21,826 nt of DNA from UBA4661 sp002405405 (GTDB lineage Bacteria > Bacteroidota > Ignavibacteria > Kapaibacteriales > UBA4661), in assembly GCA_036847245.1 (NCBI GenBank), contig DAIUAL010000029.1:1-21826 (forward strand). The letters run 5' to 3'. The notes beneath the pieces are model-generated. The model made no database searches. It had not been told where the DNA came from and was given only the letters and a program-made list of their open reading frames with translations. Both the position numbers and the translations under genes were made by a program. Below are positions 15,138 through 21,826 of this stretch, piece by piece; within the stretch, counting starts at the first letter, position 1, and each line of letters starts with the position of its first letter.

Positions 15138-18100
15138 CTAGTGCGCTTCCGCCCAATTCACACCGGTACCTATTTCAACGATAACAGGAATGTTACCCAG
15201 TTGAAATGCTGATTCCATGCACGATTTTACCAGCGGTGGCAGGATGTTGCGTTCAGCAGGGTGCATTTCCAAGACGAGTTCATCATGAATTTGCAAGAGC
15301 ATTTTTGAGCGAAGTTTTTGTTCGTGCATTGCTTTGTGGAGAGCAATCATAGCGAGCTTCATCATGTCGGCGGCAGTGGCTTGTATCGGCATATTGATAA
15401 CAGCGCGCTCGGTTGCTGTGCGAATCTGGCGGTTACTGCTATTGATGTCGGAATAGTACCGTTTACGTCCTAACAGGGATTCTACATAGCCATGCTCTCG
15501 TGCCGAACGAATAGTTGTTTCAATGTATTCTTTAATACGCGGATATTTACCGAAGTAATCATCGATAATTGCTTTGGCTTCATTGCGACTGATTTTTAAT
15601 TGCTGTGCTAGTCCAAAAGATCCTTGACCGTACATCACGCCAAAGTTGACAGTCTTTGCAATACGCCGCTGCTCACGGTTCACAGCATGAACATCTACGC
15701 CGAAGAGTGTTGAAGCCGTTGCCGCGTGCACATCAATATTGTGTAAAAATGCATTCGTAAGCGTTTCATCTTTGCAGATATGTGCCATGATACGCAGTTC
15801 GATTTGCGAGTAATCTGCCGAAAGTAAGAGCATATCGCGTTCGGTGCGCGTATCGGCAATGAATGCTTTACGAATCTCCATGCCAAGAGCAGTGCGAATC
15901 GGAATATTTTGAAGATTCGGATCGGTGGAAGAAAGTCGTCCGGTTGATGTAACCGTTTGATTATACGTGGTGTGGATGCGTCCTGTATATGGGTTAATAA
16001 GCTTGGGCAATGCTTCGATGTAGGTGGATTGCAATTTTTGAAGCTGACGATACTCTACCATGAGCGATGCAATCGGATAGGATTCAGCAAGTTCTTCTAA
16101 TACCGATTGGTCAGTGCTATATCCTGTTTTTGTTTTTTTGAGTGGAGGGATTTGCATCTTATCAAAAAGAATCTCGCCAAGCTGTTTGGGTGAATCAGGA
16201 TTGAATTCTACACCTGCTTCACGATGAATGTCGGAGCGAAGCTGGGCAGTTTGCTCTTCGATCATCGTTGAGAGTGAACGTAGAGCTGATGTGTCGATGC
16301 GAATACCATTATACTCCATTTCTGTCAGCACAGCGCTCACCGGAAACTCGATAGTATGGGCAATCTTTTTGTCATCATTCTTTGCAAGGTGGGGGGCAAG
16401 AGCATGAGCAAGTTTGATGGTAATATCGGCATCTTCGGCAGCGTATTCTGCCACGCGCGCCGGCTCAATGTCGCGCATCGAGCGTTGTTCTTTTTTCTTA
16501 TCGCCAATAAGCGTTGTAATGGAAATAGGTTCATACTGCAACCATTTCCGTGCAAGGGCATCCATGTTATGCGCAGAAGCACTTTCGAGGACATAGCTTG
16601 CGAGCATCGTATCAAAGCCAATCGGCGTAATCGTGATGCCATATTTTCGCAATACAAGAGCATCGTATTTCAGATTCTGACCGCACTTTGGTATGTGCGT
16701 ATCTTCGAGAATAGCTTTGAGTTTGTCGAAGACAGCCGTTCCGCGAAGTTGTTGCCATGGTGCGGTATGATGTGAGTGTGTGATCGTATCTGATGGTTCT
16801 GCTGATGTTGTCGGCATGCTGTTAGATGGTGCTTCTATCATAGCAGAAAACATGTCTTGTTGTCCGTTGGGCTTGATGAGCAGTTCGGTATTGCTTGTGC
16901 GGTCCGATGCTTGTACAAGAGGTGGTGCAATATCAAAGATGCCCATTTGATGCGGTTCTTCGTTATGATGATATATGATAGCATCGGGATGATATTCCAC
17001 CAAAAGAACATCAGCAGGAATATAGTACGCAACCGACTCTTCTACTGCAAAAGAGACACCAACAAGTTCGGCGGTCATGGGTGCGAGGGATGCGGTTTCA
17101 GTATCAAAACAAAAGAGAGCATCTTCACCATGATTGATTTTTTCTGTTAGGCGAGCATGAGCAGAGCGTAGGGCTTCAAGTGCTAATACTTCGGTATGAC
17201 AAAAATGATATGTATGAGGAATATCTGCTAAACGTTTGACTGGTACATCTTGTGGGGCAATAGATGCCTCATCAGGTACCCCATCACTGTGTGGGGCAGA
17301 GTATTTCTCATCAGCAAAAAGAGAAGAAAATTTTGCAAGCATCGAACGAAATCCAAGTGTTTGGAAAAGTTCGGAAACAGCTTGTGTGTTCGGTCGTGTA
17401 CGAGCAAAATCCTGTATCGAGCGTTCAACGGGAACATGGCAGTCAATGGTAACCAATTCTTTCGACAGCAGAGCAAGTTCATGACCTGCTTTGAGTTTTT
17501 TGCGGGTGGCATCTTTGGTTACTTCACTGAGGCGAGCATATATATTTTCTACCGAACCAAATTGTTGCACAAGCGGTGATGCAGTTTTTTCGCCGATGCC
17601 GGGAACGCCGGGGACATTGTCCGAACTATCGCCCATAAGGGCAAGCACATCAACCACTTGCTCCGGTGGTACGCCAAATTTTTCAATGACTTTGTTACGA
17701 TCAAGAATGTCATATTCACCCATAGCAAAGCCGGGTTTGAAGATTTTGATATGGTCATTAACAAGTTGACAATAGTCTTTATCATTTGTAACGCAAAAGA
17801 CATTGATGCCTTGTTGGCTTGCTTGTTGTGCGAGTGTGCCAATAATGTCGTCAGCTTCGTAGCCGGGCATTTCGATTTGGGCGATATTGAGGAGTGTGAG
17901 CATTTCTTTGATACGATGCAGCTGCGACACAAGTTCCTGAGGAAACTCAGGACGGTGGGCTTTGTACTGATCGTAGCGTTGATGGCGAAAGGTCGGTGCC
18001 GATGTGTCGAAACACACGGCGAGGTAGTCAGGTTTTTCTTTTGTCAGGATGGTTGAGATGATATTGGCGAATCCAAAAACAGCGCCGGTTAATTCACCTG

Positions 18101-18185
18101 AAGGAGCTTGCAAAGGTGTTTTCGACATTGCATGAAATGCTCGAAAAACAATCGACATGCCATCAAAAAGAAAGAGTTTTGCCAT
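15138..18185 (-). CDS. polA: DNA polymerase I, with 5'-nuclease, proofreading and polymerase domains
   Basis: 1015 residues. It fills repair gaps and removes RNA primers. The 5'-nuclease spans about 1-290 (LFLFDGMSIVFRAFHAM, CVTNDKDYCQLV, LMGDSSDNVPGVPGIGEKTA). The DEDDy 3'-5' exonuclease appears intact: FDTET at 360-364, the Asp of NLKYD at 508, and Y581/D585 in EYAAEDAD. The polymerase domain (about 640-1015) has DPNLQNIPIR, catalytic D791 (SADYSQIELR), the O-helix RRIAKTVNFGVMYGQGSFGL and QIHDELVLE with D968/E969. Family members are usually about 880-950 residues; the excess here lies mainly in a polar insertion at about 398-475 inside the exonuclease domain (YHHNEEPHQMG, then PSNSMPTTSAEPSDTITHSHH). 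The start ATG at 18185 matches the family's N-terminus. Confidence 0.97.
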   Translation of the reverse strand: MAKLFLFDGMSIVFRAFHAMSKTPLQAPSGELTGAVFGFANIISTILTKEKPDYLAVCFDTSAPTFRHQRYDQYKAHRPEFPQELVSQLHRIKEMLTLLNIAQIEMPGYEADDIIGTLAQQASQQGINVFCVTNDKDYCQLVNDHIKIFKPGFAMGEYDILDRNKVIEKFGVPPEQVVDVLALMGDSSDNVPGVPGIGEKTASPLVQQFGSVENIYARLSEVTKDATRKKLKAGHELALLSKELVTIDCHVPVERSIQDFARTRPNTQAVSELFQTLGFRSMLAKFSSLFADEKYSAPHSDGVPDEASIAPQDVPVKRLADIPHTYHFCHTEVLALEALRSAHARLTEKINHGEDALFCFDTETASLAPMTAELVGVSFAVEESVAYYIPADVLLVEYHPDAIIYHHNEEPHQMGIFDIAPPLVQASDRTSNTELLIKPNGQQDMFSAMIEAPSNSMPTTSAEPSDTITHSHHTAPWQQLRGTAVFDKLKAILEDTHIPKCGQNLKYDALVLRKYGITITPIGFDTMLASYVLESASAHNMDALARKWLQYEPISITTLIGDKKKEQRSMRDIEPARVAEYAAEDADITIKLAHALAPHLAKNDDKKIAHTIEFPVSAVLTEMEYNGIRIDTSALRSLSTMIEEQTAQLRSDIHREAGVEFNPDSPKQLGEILFDKMQIPPLKKTKTGYSTDQSVLEELAESYPIASLMVEYRQLQKLQSTYIEALPKLINPYTGRIHTTYNQTVTSTGRLSSTDPNLQNIPIRTALGMEIRKAFIADTRTERDMLLLSADYSQIELRIMAHICKDETLTNAFLHNIDVHAATASTLFGVDVHAVNREQRRIAKTVNFGVMYGQGSFGLAQQLKISRNEAKAIIDDYFGKYPRIKEYIETTIRSAREHGYVESLLGRKRYYSDINSSNRQIRTATERAVINMPIQATAADMMKLAMIALHKAMHEQKLRSKMLLQIHDELVLEMHPAERNILPPLVKSCMESAFQLGNIPVIVEIGTGVNWAEAH

Positions 18186-18193
18186 GAGAAAGT

Positions 18194-18227
18194 TGAAAAG
18201 AGATCACAAATGAAAAGAGGTCACGAA
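18194..18227. repeat. 17-base direct repeat before polA
   Basis: TGAAAAGAGATCACAAA and TGAAAAGAGGTCACGAA (15 of 17 identical) stand in tandem at 18194-18210 and 18211-18227, with a partial third unit TGAAAAGA after them. They lie between the polA start and the terminator of the broken cyclase, where the polA promoter must be. Confidence 0.6.
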
Positions 18228-18252
18228 TGAAAAGACAAGGAACAAAAGACAG

Positions 18253-18286
18253 AAAAAAAATACGCCACTCTATGTAGAAGTGGCGT
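18253..18286 (-). terminator. Rho-independent terminator after the broken cyclase
   Basis: Arms 18279-18286 and 18262-18269 (ACGCCACT/AGTGGCGT, 8 bp) with a 9-base loop are followed on the minus strand by A and eight T. The stem starts 23 bases after the natural stop of the cyclase reading frame (18309), which supports that stop as the original gene end. Confidence 0.8.
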
Positions 18287-18308
18287 GAAGACAACGAAAA
18301 ACGTATAA

Positions 18309-19163
18309 CTAAAGTTTACTGCGCAGGTAGTAGGACTTTAGGCTGGAATCAGTAAGTGGAGCAGGATCAAGAGCAAAATCAGAATTTAAAAGTTGCCATG
18401 CATGGTGCGAGCAATGAATGCTATTTGGCGTACAGTGTGCTTGTAAGCTGTGGGCTGTTTTTACCGTTTCACCCCAGATATCATACGAGAATTAATGTTT
18501 ACCAATCAGTCCTGCCTTGACGGGTCCAATATCTAATACGATACGCAAGTCTATATTTGTACCTGAATCTGTATGAAATTTTTGGGCGGCTTTTAAGAGA
18601 TTGAGTGCACACAACGCAAGAGTACGAGGCGAGTATGTGCGAGCATCGGGTATACCACTGGTAATGATGTAGGTGTCGCCTACGGTTTTAAGTTTTTCGA
18701 CGCCATATTCTTCCGTTACTTCATCAAACATGGAAAAAAGCCAATTGAGCAGGGAAACACTTTCTTCAGCAGTATGTCCTTGTGTAATATTTGAAAAGCC
18801 ATCGATATCGACAATCAATACCACGGCTTGCGCATAAGTCTCAGCGATAGGAGATTCACCTGCTTATAATCGATAGACGACCGAGGAGGGAAGAACAGAC
18901 ATCAGTACTTCATCTGATTTCATGCGCTCTTCATCCATGACATAGGTCATCTCTAAGATTTCGGCATTGGCAACATTCAGATCCCGTTTCTGTTGTGATA
19001 TGGTTGCTTGTTGGCTTTGAATTGTTGTTTGTTGGCTTTGGATGGTATCGAATTGTAATTGTAGTGTTTCTTGCGCTTCGCGAATAATACGTTGGCGATA
19101 TGCAAGAAGTACGACAACAAGCGCAACAAGAACTAAAATAATAGCAACAAGCATGGTATCCAT
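18309..19163 (-). pseudogene. Degenerate membrane-bound class III adenylate cyclase with two in-frame TAA codons
   Basis: One frame runs from the ATG at 19163 to TAG at 18311-18309 (284 codons) and is interrupted by TAA at codon 100 (18866-18864) and codon 224 (18494-18492). The order is one N-terminal membrane span (LVAIILVLVALVVVLLAY), a coiled coil with a heptad repeat (TIQSQQT, TIQSQQA, TISQQKR), the linker SDEVLMSVLPSSVVYRL, and the cyclase domain. The cyclase domain has the metal Asp in VDIDGFSN, EKLKTVGDTYIITSG with the second metal Asp and adenine-type Lys, and, past the second stop, FSYDIWGETVKTAH. Compared with the intact neighbour's GDTVNTASRMES, the transition-state Asn is Lys and the Arg is Ser. 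The frame is kept across both stops and a proper terminator follows, so this reads as a decayed paralogue of the upstream cyclase. Separate 99- and 110-residue products remain possible. Confidence 0.8.
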
Positions 19164-19202
19164 AACGAACTAAACAAAGAAAATATGAAAGAAAATCTTC
19201 GT

Positions 19203-19223
19203 AGGATCACTCGGCGAGTGGAT
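19203..19223. other. Inverted repeat between the two cyclase genes
   Basis: GGATCACTCG and CGAGTGGATC stand back to back around one base in the 67-base gap, just after the stop of the intact cyclase. No direct T tract follows, so it may be a weak attenuator or an RNA-stabilising hairpin rather than a full terminator. Confidence 0.35.
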
Positions 19224-19230
19224 CTGTAAT

Positions 19231-21321
19231 CTATGCTTTTTGTTTTGGACCAAGTAAGAAGTATGTACGCATCATACCCTTACCCTTGACTTCCATCGTA
19301 CCACGATCTTCAAACTCAAAATCATCTTTTAGAGCTTCATAGACGACTTCACTGCAGTGTACACGACCGGGTTCGCCATGTGACTCCATCCGTGACGCCG
19401 TATTGACAGTATCGCCCCACAAATCGTAGGCAAATTTTCGTTTGCCGATAATACCTGCTACGGCATCGCCGATGTGCATTCCGATGCGGATTTTAACATC
19501 GATACCGACAAGACTGCTGATATCTTCGAACATCTCCTGCATGGAAATTGCCATGCGTGCCGCTGCCTGTGCGTGGTCATCGCGGTGAATCGGAAGACCC
19601 GATACAACCATGTAAGCATCACCGATAGTTTTGATTTTTTCAACGCCATGATGGTCGGCGAGCTGATCCATGCGTGAGAAAATTTCATCGAGCATGGATA
19701 CGAGTTCTTCAGGGCTAATACGTTGCGACAGCTTGGTAAAACCCACGATATCCGAGAAGATGCAAGTGATTTGCGGAAAGTATTCAGCGATCGATGTTTC
19801 ACCCCGCTTCATGCGTTCGGCAATTGCCGGTGGCAAGATGTTGAGGAGGAGACGTTCGGATTTTTGTCGCTCTTCGGCAATGATTTCATTTTGTTGTGAA
19901 AGTAGTTCGTTTGTACGCTTTTTCTCGGCATTAGCACGGAAAAGAATCACCGCAAGCACTGCGACCATGAAAAGACCCACGCCAATGGCAATATTGATGG
20001 CGCGTTGCTGTTTAATTGTGGCATCTTGTTTTTCTTTATCGGCTTGAAGCAGTTGTTTTTCTTTCTCGGATTTATCGACTTGGTACAGTGCATTCATGCG
20101 ACTCATTGCTTTTGCCGCATCATCCTTGAAGATCGAATCTTTATAGAGGGTCGCCAAACGATAATAGCGAAGGGCATTCGTATTGTCCCCAAGTTTTTCA
20201 TACGCTGCTGATGCTTGTTCGTAGCCCTCACGGAGAATGCCTTTTGATTGGATTGCTTTGCCTACGCTAATTGCTTGTTGGGCATTGTATAAACCCAAAT
20301 CAGTGCTGCCGAGATTGAGATATGCCCGACTCAAGCTGCTGTAAATCAAACCAATATCTTCTTGACTGCCCAAGGACTGAAACAGTTTCAGTGCTTCTTG
20401 CAGTTTGCGTAGCGCCTCGGCATTGCGACCAATTTCGATGTATACCAAGCCAAGATTTTCTAAGGCGAAAGCACGAATACCAACATCACCGAGTTTTTCG
20501 GAAAGATTGAGAGCATCTTCAAAATAGCGTTGTGCATCAGCATATTTCTTGCCATTCATATAGACATCGCCAAAGTTGAGGAGAATGCCAACTTTGATGG
20601 CAAGGTCTTCTTTTGCAGTGCCTTCCAATTTTTCATTATACATTGTTAGTGCTTGCTGGTAGTAACTCAGCGCAAGGGCATCATTTTCCATGTACCGATG
20701 CAGTACACCAATATCACTAAGTATCGAAGCAACTTTAAGGAAATCGGGAACTTTCAATTGTTGATAACCTTCCAATGCCTTCATACGATATTGCAACGCG
20801 AGCGCATAATTCGACTCACGCACATAGATTTCAGCGAGTGATGCTTTGATGTTCGGTATAATCTGTGTTGTGTCTTTGGTATTCTCGAAATAGTCGAGAG
20901 CTTCTTGCATGAGAAGAATAGATTCCTTGTTTTTTCCGATCAAGAAATACCCATTCCCCAAGCGGTATTTACCAACAGCAGTTTCACGATCTAATTTTAA
21001 TTGCTTAGCAAGGTCGAGTGCTTCCTGTGCATACAAAACAGCTGTGTCAGCGGAAATGGTAATATACTTTGCTGAGAGAGCGAAGAGGAAATTGACGCGA
21101 CCAACATCAGCAGGAGAATTTTTTGCAGAAAGTTTGAGTGAATCAATGCTCATGCGCATGAGTTCCAAACTTTGTGCATGAGTGTGCAGGGGAAGCATTA
21201 TCGCAGCATACATAACTAAAAAGCTTAGGACAGCAATCCCGCGCCAACGCTTATGCACACGGCGAAGCGCGATAGGTATCCATACCGCCGATAAGAAAAA
21301 TATGGTCGATCGTTGATTCAT
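19231..21321 (-). CDS. TPR-repeat class III adenylate cyclase
   Basis: 696 residues from the ATG at 21321 (MNQRSTIFFLSAVW); an ATG at 21342 or TTG at 21375 is also in frame, so the start is uncertain. A hydrophobic N-terminus ending LPLHTHAQS looks like a signal peptide. About eight TPR repeats follow (roughly 65-400, e.g. AVGKYRLGNGYFLIGKNKES, ALENLGLVYIEIGRNAEALR). Then come a basic coiled coil, one membrane span (INIAIGVGLFMVAVLAVILF), the linker RLLLNILPPAIAERM, and the cytoplasmic cyclase domain (about 517-691). Catalytic residues look complete: metal Asp in FSDIVGFTKL and IGDAYMVVSG, the adenine-specifying Lys/Asp pair in EKIKTIG and YDLWG, and Asn and Arg in GDTVNTASRMES. It should make cAMP in response to a periplasmic TPR-sensed signal. 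Confidence 0.92.
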   Translation of the reverse strand: MNQRSTIFFLSAVWIPIALRRVHKRWRGIAVLSFLVMYAAIMLPLHTHAQSLELMRMSIDSLKLSAKNSPADVGRVNFLFALSAKYITISADTAVLYAQEALDLAKQLKLDRETAVGKYRLGNGYFLIGKNKESILLMQEALDYFENTKDTTQIIPNIKASLAEIYVRESNYALALQYRMKALEGYQQLKVPDFLKVASILSDIGVLHRYMENDALALSYYQQALTMYNEKLEGTAKEDLAIKVGILLNFGDVYMNGKKYADAQRYFEDALNLSEKLGDVGIRAFALENLGLVYIEIGRNAEALRKLQEALKLFQSLGSQEDIGLIYSSLSRAYLNLGSTDLGLYNAQQAISVGKAIQSKGILREGYEQASAAYEKLGDNTNALRYYRLATLYKDSIFKDDAAKAMSRMNALYQVDKSEKEKQLLQADKEKQDATIKQQRAINIAIGVGLFMVAVLAVILFRANAEKKRTNELLSQQNEIIAEERQKSERLLLNILPPAIAERMKRGETSIAEYFPQITCIFSDIVGFTKLSQRISPEELVSMLDEIFSRMDQLADHHGVEKIKTIGDAYMVVSGLPIHRDDHAQAAARMAISMQEMFEDISSLVGIDVKIRIGMHIGDAVAGIIGKRKFAYDLWGDTVNTASRMESHGEPGRVHCSEVVYEALKDDFEFEDRGTMEVKGKGMMRTYFLLGPKQKA

Positions 21322-21466
21322 GACAGCAATGAGAGAGGACATGCAAAAAGCACAGGAAAATTCTAAAGAGTACAATGAGAATTATCTCAAGCTTCAAGAT
21401 ACGGAGAGTTCAGCAGTTTGTTCCGAAAAAGGAAAAGTTACGACGAAGAAATCGCACATACAATCC
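21322..21466. other. Gap between histidine kinase end and cyclase start
   Basis: 145 bases that include the alternative upstream starts of the TPR-cyclase (21342, 21375) and presumably its promoter. No terminator after the kinase gene is visible, so read-through into the cyclase is possible. Confidence 0.4.
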
Positions 21467-21826
21467 TCAAGAGCCGGTATATGAGGATGCCGATGTTTGA
21501 CGTGCTGATGAAGACGAGATAGCAATATGTACAGGAATATCGATGGCAAAAATTGTTTTGACACCTGGTATACTTTCGCAGGTAACAGTTCCATGCATTG
21601 CTTCGACATATTTACGTACAATAAAAAGTCCCAAGCCCGAGGAATGCTCGTCGCCCGTAGGTCGCGTAGAAAGTCGGGAAAATTTTTGGAAGAGTTGCGG
21701 TTGTTCCTGTGCCGGAATACCTTTCCCGTGATCCTCAACTTCGATGCGAATCATTTGCGCTGAACGTGAACGATGTGTTTGAGCATATGTGCTGTGCTGT
21801 GTAAAAGAAGAAGCTTATTTCAAAAC
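21467..21826 (-). CDS. Histidine kinase C-terminus (HATPase_c), partial, possibly interrupted
   Basis: The end of a two-component sensor kinase that enters from the right edge. The ATP-binding boxes are clear: G1 in IEVEDHGKGIP, F-box LFQKFSRL and G2 in SSGLGLFIVRKYVE, then MHGTVTCESIPGVKTIFAIDIP. A 20-residue Ser-rich tail without known motif (HIAISSSSARQTSASS) ends the protein. Upstream of VEDHG the frame reads back through QTHRSRSAQ to a TAA at 21817-21815, directly after VLK. In this family that place follows the N-box asparagine and normally reads Asn-Ala-x-Lys-Tyr/Phe, so the stop would sit at a conserved aromatic. Only three codons beyond it are visible, so disruption cannot be confirmed here. 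It reads in the same direction as the two cyclases, which suggests a shared signalling locus. Confidence 0.75.

Noticed and set aside
18309..21826. Reassignment of TAA to an amino acid in this genome
   Set aside because: Several intact genes here (mdh, ald, rodZ, the APC permease) end at TAA exactly where their families end, and the three internal TAA codons sit at positions expecting different residues. Nonsense mutation is simpler.
1..21826. CRISPR arrays, tRNA or rRNA genes, transposase or phage genes
   Set aside because: No regularly spaced repeats, cloverleaf-like segments or recognisable mobile-element proteins were seen on either strand; the tandem repeats found have only two or three short units.

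Overview
The window looks like chromosomal DNA from a free-living Gram-negative bacterium of the Bacteroidota/Chlorobiota (FCB) group, possibly near Ignavibacteria or Kapabacteria. This placement is inference. It rests on a Chlorobi-type malate dehydrogenase, poor or absent Shine-Dalgarno sequences at several starts, class III cyclases fused to TPR repeats, and a RedB-like protein. No rRNA, tRNA, CRISPR array, phage or transposase gene was seen.

Left part (1-2336, all minus strand): a partial membrane sensor runs off the left edge. It is preceded by a RedB-like thioredoxin-fold protein whose conserved C-terminus lies in another frame (apparent one-base frameshift at 722-727). A lipoprotein with its own terminator follows.

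Accessory part (about 2340-5680, minus strand, visibly more AT-rich): a secreted small protein, an AAC(3)-I-like GNAT acetyltransferase, a DUF3088 protein and a YgiD/DODA-type extradiol dioxygenase. Three degenerate copies of one hairpin-bearing repeat (about 2401-2524, 3843-3965, 5580-5668), all in one orientation, bound and divide this stretch. Each copy looks like a rho-independent terminator for minus-strand transcription.

Metabolic part (5687-11834): a minus-strand run of a dicarboxylate/amino acid:cation symporter, alanine dehydrogenase and malate dehydrogenase ends at the third repeat's terminator and is probably an operon. Divergent from it, an APC-family amino acid permease is coupled by a one-base stop/start overlap to a KpsF/GutQ-type arabinose-5-phosphate isomerase.

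Core part (11877-18185): a RodZ-like cytoskeletal anchor (minus), a FliK-like protein (plus), and a long DNA polymerase I (minus) with all three domains and an unusual insertion.

Signalling part (18253-21826, minus): the C-terminus of a histidine kinase, then a TPR-coupled class III adenylate cyclase with intact catalytic residues, then a second membrane cyclase that is broken. The second cyclase stays in one frame from start to natural end but is interrupted by two TAA codons, and it has lost the transition-state Asn and Arg. The kinase fragment also shows a TAA in frame at the very edge of the window.

I found no clear unknown system. The strongest observations are the two disrupted genes recovered by reading across stops or frames, and the three-copy hairpin repeat framing the accessory genes.
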